A stretch of DNA of 45,033 nt from Pseudomonas sp. Ant30-3 (GCF_000690905.1 NZ_JMCL01000064.1:1-45033); one strand, 5' to 3'. Shown: positions 28,391 through 37,957, numbered from the stretch's first letter. The notes: generated by a model not told the origin, from the sequence alone. Made by a program: numbers and translations.

Positions 28391-28844
28391 GCACGTTGCC
28401 GGCAGTGACCTTACCTGTGGGAGCAGCACTTCATTGAGCAGGCTATTTGATGCTGGCACCGCCTACCAGAACTACCAGTATGCGGAAAAGCTTCTCGGCC
28501 TGACGAGTACAAGCTGATGGATATCTTGTCGATAGTTTGTGAGAGAAGAGCGCATCAGGTAATCAAAACACCAAAATAGGGAGACAACACCTTGAAGTCC
28601 GCACCGCAGAGCACCAAAGGGCGCTTCAACCCTAGACGGAAGCGGTGAAGATTTGTGAGTTAACAGCGGATTTGGCACCGACCAGGTCCTTGCAAGAGAT
28701 TCCGAACTGACCGCTAGAAGCCGCGGCCGACGGATCTTTCGGTATCCGTCCGGCCAAGTCATTTACCCGGCCCCGCAAAGCCAAGACATGGTGTGCACTT
28801 AAATTTAAGTGGGCACCAGTTCTAGCCTTTTAAGCGGGTATTTC
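28391..28844. other. Gene-free stretch before IS66 tnpA; probable IS66 left end
   Basis: I find no convincing gene in this 454-bp stretch. Two structures stand out. An imperfect hairpin at 28725-28755 (GGCCGACGGAT against ATCCGTCCGGCC) resembles sequence near the ends of Pseudomonas IS66 elements. A perfect 16-base palindrome, CACTTAAATTTAAGTG, lies at 28796-28811 within a longer imperfect one, 34 bp before tnpA. The exact terminal inverted repeat of the element was not identified. Confidence 0.45.
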
Positions 28845-29177
28845 ATGCAGCCACAACGCCGTTCCTACTCCAAGTCTTTCAAAATCCAGGTCATTCAAGA
28901 GTGTGCCCAGCCCGGCGCTTCGATTGCCAGTATCGCCCTCAGCCATAGCCTCAATGCAAACCTAGTCCACAAATGGATTCGAGTGCATGCGCAGAAAAGC
29001 ACGGCGCTGCAACCTGCATTCATTCCGTTACCCATCCAGTTGGCCGGAGCAAATTCGCCCGCAGCACCCTCGAATATCTGCGTTGAGATCCAGCACCCGC
29101 GCGGCACCGTCAAAGTGAACTGGCCGACCGAAAGTGCTGCTGCCTGCGCGGTCTTTCTTCGAGACTTGCTGCGATGA
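28845..29177 (+). CDS. tnpA: IS66 TnpA-like accessory protein
   Basis: A 110-residue DNA-binding accessory protein. It has the family start RRSYSKSFKIQVIQECAQPG and a helix-turn-helix, SIASIALSHSLNANLVHKWI, and ends with a short basic segment (FLRDLLR). The ATG at 28845 is chosen from homology; a longer in-frame start at 28809 lacks support. Its last four bases overlap the tnpB start (ATGA), suggesting coupled translation. Confidence 0.88.
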   Translation: MQPQRRSYSKSFKIQVIQECAQPGASIASIALSHSLNANLVHKWIRVHAQKSTALQPAFIPLPIQLAGANSPAAPSNICVEIQHPRGTVKVNWPTESAAACAVFLRDLLR

Positions 29178-29509
29178 TCCGCATCGATTCCATCTGGCTC
29201 GCCACCGAGCCGATGGACATGCGCGCCGGTACCGAGACGGCATTGGCCAGAGTGATCGCGGTGTTTGGTGCGGCGAAGCCGCACTGTGCTTATCTGTTCG
29301 CCAACCGCCGCGCCACGCGCATGAAAGTTCTGGTGCATGACGGCTTCGGGATCTGGCTGGCGGCTCGGCGTTTGAATCAAGGCAAGTTCCATTGGCCAGG
29401 CATTCGCCAAGGCTCTGAAATGGAGTTGGATACCGAACAACTCCAGGCTCTGGTGTTGGGTCTGCCATGGCAACGCGCCGGCTCCGGCGGTGCGATCACA
29501 CTGCTTTAA
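29174..29509 (+). CDS. tnpB: IS66 TnpB (Orf2) protein
   Basis: A 111-residue protein with the family signature MIRIDSIWLATEPMDMRAG near the start, FANRRATRMKVLVHDGFGIW in the middle and FHWPG further on. TnpB is needed for transposition of IS66 elements, but its exact action is not settled. Length and order are complete. It overlaps tnpA by four bases. Confidence 0.92.
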   Translation: MIRIDSIWLATEPMDMRAGTETALARVIAVFGAAKPHCAYLFANRRATRMKVLVHDGFGIWLAARRLNQGKFHWPGIRQGSEMELDTEQLQALVLGLPWQRAGSGGAITLL

Positions 29510-29570
29510 CGGCTGCCATTAGCCTATCGGTCTATCGCCGCGAACTGCTTGCTCTGGCAAAATCGGCGCC

Positions 29571-30920
29571 ATGACTTCGCTCCCCAATCTCGACCACCTT
29601 ACCCCTGAACAACTGCGCGCTTTGGCGGAGCAGTTGATACAGCGTGTCGAGACGCTCGACCATCAAGTCGACACACTGGGTAAGACGGTCGAGACGATGG
29701 GCAAGAAGATCAACCGCGATCAAACGGTTATCGAGAAGCTCCCCCACGAGATCGCACAACTCAAGCGTTTGAAGTTTGCCAAGCGCAGCGAGCAGATGAA
29801 TCCTGAGCAGGCCAGCTTGCTCGATGACCTGATCGATACCGATATCGCGGCGATTGAAGCAGAGCTTCAAGCCTTGCAAACAGTGCTGGCTCCGACCGAG
29901 AAAAAGCAAAAGCCCAAACGCACTGCTTTGCCGGCAGAGTTTCCACGCACGCTAATCCATCACGAACCGGGCAACACTCACTGCCCATGTGGCTGCGCAC
30001 TCAAGCGTATCGGTGAGGACGTCAGCGAAAAGCTGGACTACACGCCCGGCGTGTTTACCGTTGAGCGCCATGTCCGTGGCAAGTGGGTCTGTGATGACTG
30101 CGAAACGCTGATCCAGGCGCCGGTTCCGGCGCAGGTCATCGATAAGGGAATCCCGACTGCCGGGTGACTTGCCCACGTCATGATCGCGAAGTTTGCTGAC
30201 CATCTGCCTCTTTACCGTCAGGAATCGATCTTCGGTCGTGCCGGCTTGGCGATTCCACGTTCAACTTTGGCTCAATGGGTTGGTGTGACTGGGGTGCAGC
30301 TGCAACCTCTGGTCGATGCACTGCGCGACGTAGTGCTTGGACAGCAGGTTATTCATGCCGATGAAACACCCGTGCAGATGCTCGTGCCGGGCTCAAAGAA
30401 AACCCACCGCTCCTATGTTTGGGCCTACGCCACCAGCCAGTTCTGCGAAACAGCAGCTGTTGTTTACGACTTCAGCCCCAGCCGCGCTGGTGAACATGCT
30501 CGCAACTTCCTGCAAGACTGGAAGGGCAAGCTGGTGTGTGATGATTTTGGCGGCTACAAGGCCAGCTTCGCACTCGGCGTGACCGAGATCGGATGCATGG
30601 CCCATGCGCGACGCAAGTTCTTCGAACTGCACGCGACCAACAAGAGCACGCTCGCCGAACAGGCCCTGCGCTACATCCAATTGCTTTACGAAATCGAGAG
30701 TGAAGTGCGCGACCTGGAGCCGGATTTACGGCGCCGAATACGGCAAGAAAAAGCCGTACCTGTGATGGATATGCTGCATGCCTGGATGATGGCCCAGCGC
30801 GATCTCGTGCCTGAAGGTTCAGCCATCAGCAGAGCGCTGGATTACAGCCTGAAACGCTGGGCAGCGCTATCGCGCTACCTCGATGACGGGGCCGTACCCA
30901 TTGACAATAATTGGGCGGAG
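29571..30920 (+). pseudogene. tnpC: IS66 transposase TnpC, stop codon and truncation
   Basis: The transposase proper. Residues 1-198 include the coiled-coil leucine zipper (EQLIQRVETLDHQVDTLGKT) and the zinc-finger region (HCPCGCALKRIGEDVSEKLD). A TGA at 30165-30167 then falls, in frame, where relatives have Leu (GIPTAG-stop-LAHVMIAKF). The catalytic part continues in the same frame with IHADETPVQM and VCDDFGGYKA for the two Asp residues and PIDNNWAE for the Glu. Immediately after that Glu codon the sequence changes to a group II intron 5' end, so the last 70-80 residues are missing. Confidence 0.88.
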
Positions 30921-31140
30921 GTGCGACACGAAGTCGCTTACAGAAGTTGTTCCCCTTTGAGGGAACCACCCGTGTCACCGGGTGAATCTAGAAGGCTGAA
31001 TCAAGAGCGCCTTCGACAATGTGACGAGGCACCGCAAGGTGCGGGGTACTAATCGTGAGAGGCGTACCCTTCTGGCAGCCATGGCCGGACAAGGGCTAGA
31101 TAGTCGGTATGGTGAACACATGTGAACCTGCGTAAAGGTC
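30921..31140 (+). ncRNA. 5' fragment of a bacterial group II intron
   Basis: Starts GTGCGACACGAAGTCGC, the 5' consensus (GUGYG) of group II introns, exactly at the break in tnpC. Domain I style structure can be read by eye: GTTCCC/GGGAAC at 30949-30966, CACCCG/CGGGTG at 30967-30984, GAAGGC/GCCTTC soon after, and GCACC-GCAA-GGTGC with a GNRA loop. The remaining domains, including the reverse transcriptase gene and the catalytic domain V, are absent; sequence passes into an integrase fragment near 31140. The 3' limit is approximate. Confidence 0.75.
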
Positions 31141-31141
31141 G

Positions 31142-31408
31142 TTAGCCGGCGACAACACTCTTGGCCTCGCCACGATCTACGTCGCGCCAGTCGATGTCAT
31201 GCGCCTGAAGGAAACTGAAAAAATCGTATAAAGCACGCCCCGTGCTTGGCCATGACTTCCGTGACCCAATGGCTCCCCGCAATAAAAAGTGGCGCATAAA
31301 TTCATTAACAGGAACACAACTGTCCATCGTGTCCCAAAGCAAAATCGGAAAGCCTGGATAGGGACGACCGCCAATCACCAAGGACTCGGTAGCCCAGAGA
31401 AGCTCCAT
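31142..31408 (-). pseudogene. N-terminal fragment of a tyrosine-recombinase integrase
   Basis: An 88-residue product beginning MELLWATESLVIGGRPYPGF, with LLRGAIGSRKSWPSTGRALY and FFSFLQAHDIDWRDVDRGEA. This looks like the N-terminal SAM-like, DNA-binding part of a phage-type integrase. It stops directly at the junction with the group II intron fragment, without any catalytic domain. The upstream region to 31500 is A+T-rich, as expected for its former promoter. Assignment is by resemblance; moderate certainty. Confidence 0.55.
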
Positions 31409-31502
31409 CTACTCCCCCAGCCTATGACCAGAACTATTGATTTCATAATTACTTTCTAAATTATTGTTTATAAAATACTCATGTCCTAACGCTTATCAAG
31501 CC

Positions 31503-31822
31503 CCAGAAAAAGACATTTTCCGCGTCGGTGGCCAGAACGTCTCGCTGCTGGAAGTCGAACAGGTCTTACTCAAACACCCGGCCGTCGAGTGGCACAGGTT
31601 ATTGGTGTTTCAGCCCCACATTAGGGAGAAATGCCCGTAGGCTATGTCACCCATGAGCAAGGCGCTGACGCCCGCAGCGACGACTTGATCGCTTTCTGCA
31701 AGGCGTGTTGCGCCAACTTCAAGCGGCCGCGTTATCTATGCGTTGTCGAAGACTTCGAAAGCATCGGCATGACAGGGTCGAGCAAAATTCAGCAACCGTG
31801 GGACCTGATAGTGTCAGCGTGA
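31503..31822 (+). pseudogene. C-terminal scrap of an acyl-CoA synthetase (AMP-binding family)
   Basis: Reads DIFRVGGQNVSLLEVEQVLL then KHPAVEW in one frame, and PVGYVTHEQGADARSDDLIA followed by FCKACCANFKRPRYLCVVED in another. These correspond to the C-terminal lid of AMP-forming ligases, with the usual D-x-F-R-V-G-G-x-N-V-S-x-x-E-V-E hinge. At least one frameshift lies between 31590 and 31630. The catalytic Lys region is altered (MTGSSKIQQPW). Only the last 100 residues or so remain, so it is a dead fragment. Confidence 0.7.
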
Positions 31823-31891
31823 ACCTCTCGGCTCTGATCTCACCCTCTGCTCCGAGGCCATCTTCCAGCTGAGCATTTGGCTGACAAAGCA

Positions 31892-31922
31892 AAGCCCTGA
31901 CGGTTCGTGGCCGTCAGGGCTT
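31892..31922. terminator. Strong hairpin AAGCCCTGACGG/CCGTCAGGGCTT
   Basis: Twelve-base perfect arms with a 7-base loop (TTCGTGG), 70 bp after the acyl-CoA ligase scrap and preceded by A-residues on the plus strand. Probably the terminator of the lost ligase gene. The remainder of 31823-32107 shows no gene. Confidence 0.7.
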
Positions 31923-32107
31923 CTAATTCCTCAAGCATCTCAACATGGCGGGGGAATGTGAAACTATGATAGCAAGCTAACGATTGAATGTCGCGATTCG
32001 CAGTCACAATATCGTTTCGATTACAAATTTCAGCTATGCAGCCACGGGCGCTGCATTTAGTTTCCCAGCCAGCCCCTTAAGGCCCGGAACTCGTGGCCGA
32101 TCCTTTT

Positions 32108-33940
32108 CTATGCGCTTTGAAGAGAGGCGTTCCCGCTACTCTTCAAGGTAAAGCACGCAGCCATAACAGCCTCATGGAAATTCGCTGACGTAACGGCCTC
32201 GATCGGCATGCGGCCATCCAGCATTCGGTGGGGATTCAGTAATGCTCGGTAGATCTCCCAGGAATCAGCGTCCTGCGAATGCTTCAGAACAGCCTGCACC
32301 AGCTTATGTTTCAGGGGATCTAGGTGCCAATCTGGAACGCGCTGCCCCTGGTTACCCAGGCTCAACGCAAGCACTCTTCTGGCCTGAATCTCGTAGCTAA
32401 TCCACCGGCGGGACTTGCCGACCATCTCAGCGAACACAGCAGCCGGCAGGTTATGCGGCGCATTGAACATTTCCAGCATTTCCAGCCGCTCGCGCTGAAT
32501 GTCCGAACGCTTAGGCGCTGGCCCCGAAACAGCCGAGATGCGCTGAACAGCCGCTGGCAGGTTTGGCATCGTGTTTCCTGGCTTCGTCACCAGCAGGATG
32601 GGCGCAGGCGTCATGGCGGGGATCACTTCATCGATCTTCTCACCTGCCAACTGCGGTACACCGTCTAAATGAACCGTGAGGTGCATGCTGGCTGACTCGA
32701 TCTGGTTTTGCTCGAACAGATCCAACCGGTCAGCCCAGTCCTGCATCATCCTGCGGCGCTGCTCCACGTATTCAGCATGGTTGTACGCCGAGCTCACTTT
32801 GTCAGGATCAGAGTGCGAGAGTTGTGCATCGACCCAGACCTTCGGGTAGCCGATCTCGTTGAGGGCCGTAGATATGGTGCCTCTGATGCCGTGCCCCGTC
32901 AGTTGATCCTTGTACCCCATCCGTCTCAGCGCGACATTGAGCGTGTTTTCGCTGATGCGCTTTTTCAAATCACTGTAGTGGGCAAACAGATAACGCTGGG
33001 CTGGCTTCACTTGATCGAGCAGGTGGCGAGCGACCTCCATCGCTTGCACAGAGAGCGGCACGATGTAGGGCGGGATATCACCGGGACGCTTGCCCTCCTT
33101 GCGCAGTTCAAGCTGCAGCTGTTTCACCACTTCAGGGGGGATGATCCAGAGGCCCTTATCGAGATGGAACTGATCCGGCGTCGCCAGCCGCAGCTCCCCC
33201 GTACGCACCCCCGTCAAAAATAGCAACCGAAGGCCAAGCTGGGTCTGCAGCTTACCGGGATACTTGCGTAGTATCTGGAGCATGGCCGGGAGCTCGGGCA
33301 TGCGCAGGAATGGATTGTGGCGTACAGGTGGCTGAGGCAGCGCGACGACGTCCAGATCGAACGCCGGATTCAGCGGTAACCCAGGAGCGATGATCAATGC
33401 GTAACGGAACATCTGCCGAAACCAGGTCCGGACCTTCTCGGCGCTAGTGAGCGCCTTTCTGCGTTCGATCCTTGCCACGACCTCCAGCAGGTCGGGGCGC
33501 TGGATCTCATAGATTGACCGCCTCCCAAGAGTAGGAAGAACGTCTTTGGCAAAGATGCGCCGGATCTGTGAGAGCGTGCTCTGCCGTCCTTCCTTGAGGA
33601 CAAGCCTCCGATGCTCGACCCACTTGTCAAACACGGCCTTGAACGTGCTCTCGTCCGCGAGGCGGACGGACTGCCGCTTCTGCTTACGGTGTGCTCGGGG
33701 GTTGATGCCCTTGACCAAAAGAGCTCGGGCTTCGTCGCGTAGGGTACGCGCTTCCCGGAGGCTGACCTCGGGGTAAGTACCTAGCGACATGCGTTTCTGC
33801 TTACCGGCCCAGTAGTAGCGATAGTGCCACGATTTGCCGCCTTCGGGTGCGACCGCCAGGGATAGCCCATCAAGGTCGCCGAGGGTATAGGCCTTTCCGG
33901 TCGCTTTCGCTTGCCGGACAGCCAGATCTGAGAGTGCCAT
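32108..33940 (-). CDS. P4-type tyrosine integrase with C-terminal DUF2384-like extension
   Basis: A 610-residue site-specific recombinase. Residues 1-90 form the DUF4102 arm-binding domain (YTLGDLDGLSLAVAPEGGKS, WHYRYYWAGKQKRMSLGTYP). The catalytic domain has GVRTGEL (Arg), HGIRGT (His-x-x-Arg), LSHSDPDKVSSAYNHAEY (His and nucleophile Tyr) by about residue 395. About 190 residues follow that P4 integrases normally lack. They include a possible DNA-binding part (VFAEMVGKSRRWISYEIQAR) and YRALLNPHRMLDGRMPIEAV, resembling the DUF2384 (MbcA/ParS/Xre) family. It lies with its start 227 bp from the 3' end of tRNA-Gly, the normal position for the integrase of a tRNA-borne island. Confidence 0.9.
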   Translation of the reverse strand: MALSDLAVRQAKATGKAYTLGDLDGLSLAVAPEGGKSWHYRYYWAGKQKRMSLGTYPEVSLREARTLRDEARALLVKGINPRAHRKQKRQSVRLADESTFKAVFDKWVEHRRLVLKEGRQSTLSQIRRIFAKDVLPTLGRRSIYEIQRPDLLEVVARIERRKALTSAEKVRTWFRQMFRYALIIAPGLPLNPAFDLDVVALPQPPVRHNPFLRMPELPAMLQILRKYPGKLQTQLGLRLLFLTGVRTGELRLATPDQFHLDKGLWIIPPEVVKQLQLELRKEGKRPGDIPPYIVPLSVQAMEVARHLLDQVKPAQRYLFAHYSDLKKRISENTLNVALRRMGYKDQLTGHGIRGTISTALNEIGYPKVWVDAQLSHSDPDKVSSAYNHAEYVEQRRRMMQDWADRLDLFEQNQIESASMHLTVHLDGVPQLAGEKIDEVIPAMTPAPILLVTKPGNTMPNLPAAVQRISAVSGPAPKRSDIQRERLEMLEMFNAPHNLPAAVFAEMVGKSRRWISYEIQARRVLALSLGNQGQRVPDWHLDPLKHKLVQAVLKHSQDADSWEIYRALLNPHRMLDGRMPIEAVTSANFHEAVMAACFTLKSSGNASLQSA

Positions 33941-34097
33941 GCTCTAGCTCCTGAACTCTTGGTCAGGACTAGATACTGGTCGCGTTGAACTCGCCCCGCC
34001 AGCAACAATCCGGAAACCGCCACGCCCGTATTCATGGACTTAAAAATGGACTTAAAAGTCGTGGCTGTCGGTGGTTTCCAGTAGAACTCGCTGGAAC

Positions 34098-34120
34098 GAA
34101 AAAAGGACCCGAAGGTCCTT
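34098..34120 (-). terminator. Terminator downstream of tRNA-Gly
   Basis: On the minus strand AAGGACC-TTCG-GGTCCTT followed by TTTT: a short, strong intrinsic terminator with a UUCG loop, 47 bp after the tRNA end. Its presence here suggests the original tRNA terminator was kept or restored when the island entered. Confidence 0.8.
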
Positions 34121-34166
34121 ATTTCAACGACTTACAGACTTCAATGAACGTCTGTAGATCATAATT

Positions 34167-34242
<76 letters not shown>

Positions 34243-34305
34243 GTCTTGGTGAGGCGCATTCTATAGAAACCGAATGCCCCGTCAACCCTTTGATTCAAAA
34301 ATGTT

Positions 34306-34866
34306 TTATTTCTTTTCGACCTCGGTCTTCAGATGCGGCCAGGCGGCGCGCAGGTATTGGACCATGGACCACAGGGTCAAACCGGCCGAGATCAGCAGCA
34401 AGGCGTAGCCCAGCAAAACCCAGAACGTGAAGCTCGACGGATTGGCCAGCAGGATCACCAGCGCCAGCATCTGCGCGGCGGTTTTCCATTTGCCGAGGTT
34501 CGATACCGCAACGTGCGCACGTGCGCCCAGTTCGGCCATCCACTCACGCAGCGCCGAGACGACAATTTCGCGCCCGATGATCACGGCCGCCGGCAGTGTC
34601 AGCCACAGATTACCGTGCTCCTGCACCAGCAACACCAGCGCGACCGCAACCATCAGCTTGTCGGCAACCGGATCGAGGAAAGCCCCAAACGGTGTGCTTT
34701 GTTCGAGACGGCGGGCCAGATACCCGTCCAGCCAGTCCGTCGCGGCGGCAAATGCGAACACCGAAGCGGACGCCATGTAACTCCATTGGTACGGCAGGTA
34801 GAACAGTAAAATGAAGATCGGGATGAGCAGGACGCGTAGTACGGTAATCAGATTAGGGATATTCAT
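34306..34866 (-). CDS. pgsA: CDP-diacylglycerol-glycerol-3-phosphate 3-phosphatidyltransferase
   Basis: A 186-residue inner-membrane enzyme that makes phosphatidylglycerol phosphate, the first step to phosphatidylglycerol and cardiolipin. The CDP-alcohol motif is complete: [20 protein letters not shown] followed by LDPVADK (D-G-x2-A-R-x8-G-x3-D-x3-D). Several membrane helices follow. ATG at 34866 gives the standard [12 protein letters not shown] start; a GTG two codons earlier is possible. Third gene of gacA-uvrC-pgsA, 32 bp after uvrC, upstream of tRNA-Gly. Typical conserved Pseudomonas order. Confidence 0.97.
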   Translation of the reverse strand: MNIPNLITVLRVLLIPIFILLFYLPYQWSYMASASVFAFAAATDWLDGYLARRLEQSTPFGAFLDPVADKLMVAVALVLLVQEHGNLWLTLPAAVIIGREIVVSALREWMAELGARAHVAVSNLGKWKTAAQMLALVILLANPSSFTFWVLLGYALLLISAGLTLWSMVQYLRAAWPHLKTEVEKK

Positions 34867-34898
34867 CGGCACAACTGGCTACGAGGTGAGGTGGCATT

Positions 34899-36722
34899 CT
34901 ACTCGCTGTGCAGATTTGCATAAATCAACTCTGCGAGCTTTTTACTGATTCCGGGTGCTTTGGCTATCTCTTCGATGCTGGCACGAGACAGCTCCTGCAA
35001 TCCACCAAAATGTTTCAACAAATCACGGCGGCGCGTTGGCCCTACCCCGGCAACACCCTCGAGCGTAGACGTACGGCGGGTTTTACCACGACGGGCGCGG
35101 TGCCCGGTAATCGCGAAACGGTGCGCCTCGTCGCGGATCTGCTGGATCAGATGCAGGGCCGGTGAGTCGCCGCGCAAGGTGAACTCGTGCGCGGCATCAT
35201 TCAGATACAACGTTTCAAAACCGGCCTTGCGAGTCGCGCCTTTGGCCACGCCGAGCAAAATCAGATCGGGCACGGCTAGTTCATTGAGCACATCACGCGC
35301 CATCGACAATTGGCCTTTGCCGCCGTCGACTAACAGAATGTCCGGCAGCTTGCCCTCGCCGTCCTTGAGCTTACTAAAGCGTCGTGTCAGCGCCTGATGC
35401 ATGGCGGCGTAATCGTCGCCAGCCGTCACGCCTTCGATGTTATAGCGGCGGTAATCAGACTTGATCGGACCTTCCGGACCGAATACCACACAGGATGCCA
35501 CCGTCGCTTCACCGCTGGAGTGACTGATGTCGTAGCACTCCAGACGCTGCGGCGGCTCATCGAGTTTGAGCACTTCCGCCAGCGCTTCGAAGCGGGCGCC
35601 CATATGCTGCCGGTTGGCCAGCCGCGCACCCAGCGCCTGCTCGGCATTCGTGACGGCCAACTGTTGCCAGCGTGCGCGGGTCCCGCGCACCCGGTGACTG
35701 ATGGTCAATTCACGACCACGCAGCTCTTCAATCGCCTCGATCACGGTGGGGAAATCTTCGTGAACCACATTGACGATCAGCTCGCTTGGCAGGTCGCGCT
35801 CGGGGCTGCTGATGAAATAATGTCCGAGAAATGCCGCCATGACCTCTGAAACGTCTTCGTCGATGCCGACCTGCGGGAAGAAGTTCTTGCTTCCCAGCAC
35901 CCGCCCGCCCCGTACGCTGATCAGGTGAACGCAGGCGCCGCCGGGGTTAACAAATGCCGCGATGACATCAACGTCGCCCGACCCGCCTTCCATGCTCTGC
36001 TGATCCTGCACCCGGCGCAGCAACGAGATCTGATCGCGCAATTCGGCAGCCCGCTCGAACTCGAGATTGACCGCCGCCTCTTCCATCGCTGCCGACAACT
36101 CATCCGTCAGGGCATTACTGCGCCCTTCCAGAAACATCACCGAGTGCCGCACGTCTTCAGCGTAAACCTCGGGCTCGACCAGACCGACACACGGCGCCTT
36201 GCAGCGTTTGATCTGGTATTGCAGACACGGCCGTGTGCGGTTGCGGTAATAACTGTCTTCACACTGGCGAACGAAAAAGGTTTTCTGCAGCAGGCTAAGG
36301 CTTTCGCGAATCGCTCCCGCGCTTGGGTACGGGCCGAAATATTTGCCCTTGGCCTTTTTCGCCCCGCGGTGAATGCTCAGGCGCGGAAATTGCCCGTCCG
36401 ACAGAAACACGTAAGGATAGGATTTATCGTCACGCATCAGAATGTTGTAGGGCGGCCGCCATTCCTTGATCAGCGTCTGTTCGAGCAACAACGCTTCGGT
36501 TTCGTTCGCCGTGATCGTAGTCTCGACCTGGGCGATTCGCGCTACCAGCGCGGCGGTCTTGGGCGCCAGGCCCGATTTGCGGAAGTAGCTCGACAGACGA
36601 TTCTTGAGGTTTTTCGCCTTGCCGACATAAAGCAGGCGCGCCTCGCTGTCGAACATGCGGTAGACACCTGGGCGACCACTGACGGTGGACAGGAACGCGC
36701 TTGGATCGAAAGTATCAGTCAT
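34899..36722 (-). CDS. uvrC: Excinuclease ABC subunit C
   Basis: A 607-residue nuclease making both cuts in UvrABC nucleotide-excision repair. The GIY-YIG domain opens the protein ([20 protein letters not shown]). The UVR motif for UvrB contact is near residue 200 ([20 protein letters not shown]). The RNase H-like second nuclease domain includes [20 protein letters not shown], and [10 protein letters not shown] follows. The C-terminus has helix-hairpin-helix repeats ([20 protein letters not shown]). Length is normal. It begins 2 bp after gacA, so the two are co-transcribed, as in other pseudomonads. Confidence 0.98.
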   Translation of the reverse strand: MTDTFDPSAFLSTVSGRPGVYRMFDSEARLLYVGKAKNLKNRLSSYFRKSGLAPKTAALVARIAQVETTITANETEALLLEQTLIKEWRPPYNILMRDDKSYPYVFLSDGQFPRLSIHRGAKKAKGKYFGPYPSAGAIRESLSLLQKTFFVRQCEDSYYRNRTRPCLQYQIKRCKAPCVGLVEPEVYAEDVRHSVMFLEGRSNALTDELSAAMEEAAVNLEFERAAELRDQISLLRRVQDQQSMEGGSGDVDVIAAFVNPGGACVHLISVRGGRVLGSKNFFPQVGIDEDVSEVMAAFLGHYFISSPERDLPSELIVNVVHEDFPTVIEAIEELRGRELTISHRVRGTRARWQQLAVTNAEQALGARLANRQHMGARFEALAEVLKLDEPPQRLECYDISHSSGEATVASCVVFGPEGPIKSDYRRYNIEGVTAGDDYAAMHQALTRRFSKLKDGEGKLPDILLVDGGKGQLSMARDVLNELAVPDLILLGVAKGATRKAGFETLYLNDAAHEFTLRGDSPALHLIQQIRDEAHRFAITGHRARRGKTRRTSTLEGVAGVGPTRRRDLLKHFGGLQELSRASIEEIAKAPGISKKLAELIYANLHSE

Positions 36723-36724
36723 GT

Positions 36725-37366
36725 TCAGAGGCTGGCATCTACCATGCCGTGGCGAACCGCCAGTAGCGTCAGCTCGACGTCGCTACTGATCGAAAGCTTT
36801 TCAAAAATTCGATAACGGTAGGTGTTCACGGTTTTAGGCGACAGGCACAGCTTGTCGGAAATGATCTGCACTTTCTGGCAGCCGACAATCATCAACGCGA
36901 TCTGGATCTCTCGCTCCGACAACGCGTCGAACGGCGAATCGTTGGTCGGCTGAAAAGACTTGATCGCCAGCTGCTGAGCGATTTGCGGGCTGATGTAACG
37001 CTGCCCGGCGAACACCAGACGAATGGCCTGGACCATTTCGGGCAACCCCGCGCCCTTGGTCAGGTAACCGGCCGCGCCGGCCTGCAGCAAGCGCGTCGGG
37101 AACGGGTCTTCCTCACACACGGTGACCGCAACAACCTTGATGTCCGGATGACTGCGCAGCATTTTGCGCGTGGCTTCGAGGCCGCCGATGCCTGGCATCT
37201 TCACGTCCATCAGAACCACGTCGGGCTTCAGTTCACGCGCCTTGAGCAGGGATTCTTCGCCTGACTCGGCCTGGCCGACCACTTGCAGGCCATCGATGTC
37301 AGCCAGCATTCGTGTAATGCCGGTACGAACGAGATCATGGTCATCGACCACTAGCACCCTAATCAA
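36725..37366 (-). CDS. gacA: Response regulator GacA, TTG start
   Basis: The 213-residue global regulator of the GacS/GacA system, which activates small RNAs that titrate RsmA/CsrA. The receiver domain has the acidic pocket VDDHD, phosphorylation site Asp54 ([10 protein letters not shown]) and the conserved Lys. The LuxR-type DNA-binding domain holds [19 protein letters not shown] and [20 protein letters not shown]. The start is TTG at 37366, preceded by GAGGTG at good distance; it yields the known N-terminus ([20 protein letters not shown]), while longer in-frame starts do not fit the family. Followed 2 bp later by uvrC. Confidence 0.97.
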   Translation of the reverse strand: MIRVLVVDDHDLVRTGITRMLADIDGLQVVGQAESGEESLLKARELKPDVVLMDVKMPGIGGLEATRKMLRSHPDIKVVAVTVCEEDPFPTRLLQAGAAGYLTKGAGLPEMVQAIRLVFAGQRYISPQIAQQLAIKSFQPTNDSPFDALSEREIQIALMIVGCQKVQIISDKLCLSPKTVNTYRYRIFEKLSISSDVELTLLAVRHGMVDASL

Positions 37367-37492
37367 GCAGACACCTCGCGATATGGTCATATTGAGTTGC
37401 CGACACCTTAGCAAAAAGCAACTGGCAGACCTAGCGGCCAGCGTCATTAAAACAGTTTCAATTCGTCTTGAAAGTCTTGTCGTATGCGCGTT

Positions 37493-37957
37493 TCAGACAC
37501 TCGGGGCTCCGACGTCACGCTGCATTCTCAAGAAACAATCGTCATTACCGACCACCGTGAGGCCCTTTCGCTCATACAAGGCTTTTGCAGGATTATTCTG
37601 AAAAACCGTCAACCGCAATGCCGGGCGTCGTTCCTTGCAGGCCATCGCGAAAACCTGATCGATCACCCAGGAACCGGCGCCCTGCCGCTGAAAGGCGTCC
37701 AGCACGTGCAGTTCACGAATGTACAGGGCCCTGGCGTCGCGACTCAGACTCACGTAACCCACGCGCTCCTCACCTTTCAGGATCAACAGGTTTTCCCGCC
37801 CGGCCCAGGCCACGTCAAACGCTTCATCCTGCCAGCGCAAGTCGTGCTGAATGTAATAGCGCAGCATGGATTCACAGGTCAGCGCTCGGGCGAAATCCAG
37901 GTCTCGGGACGTAGCCGGGCTTAATTCATATCCGGGGGTGAGGGTCGAGTGCGTCAT
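37493..37957 (-). CDS. GNAT-family N-acetyltransferase
   Basis: A 154-residue acetyl-CoA-dependent acyltransferase. The central strands and the pantetheine-binding loop are visible (ALYIRELHVLDAFQRQGAGS), followed by ALRLTVFQNNPAKALYERKG, the usual GNAT motif B. Start ATG at 37957 is chosen because homology begins near it; no good ribosome site was seen and a longer start at 38014 cannot be ruled out. Substrate unknown. It precedes gacA on the same strand with a 126-bp gap, so may be independent. Confidence 0.85.
   Translation of the reverse strand: MTHSTLTPGYELSPATSRDLDFARALTCESMLRYYIQHDLRWQDEAFDVAWAGRENLLILKGEERVGYVSLSRDARALYIRELHVLDAFQRQGAGSWVIDQVFAMACKERRPALRLTVFQNNPAKALYERKGLTVVGNDDCFLRMQRDVGAPSV

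Larger units (their letters stand above)
28725..30920 (+). mobile_element. IS66-family insertion sequence, right end lost
   Basis: The three-gene layout of IS66 elements is present: tnpA, then tnpB overlapping it by four bases, then tnpC 61 bp on. tnpC has an internal TGA and is cut off at 30920 by the 5' end of a group II intron. The right terminal repeat is missing. The left edge given here is approximate. The element cannot transpose by itself. Confidence 0.85.

Noticed and set aside
28414..28445. Possible Pseudomonas REP element (cctgtgggagcagcacttc...)
   Set aside because: Only half of the usual pattern is present and no paired inverted copy follows.
28472..28762. Minus-strand 96-codon frame before the IS66 element
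   Set aside because: No recognised family or ribosome site; overlaps the probable IS end.
31409..31502. A+T-rich stretch as an origin or attachment site
   Set aside because: Short, without iterons or a match to the tRNA-Gly 3' end; more likely the former integrase promoter.
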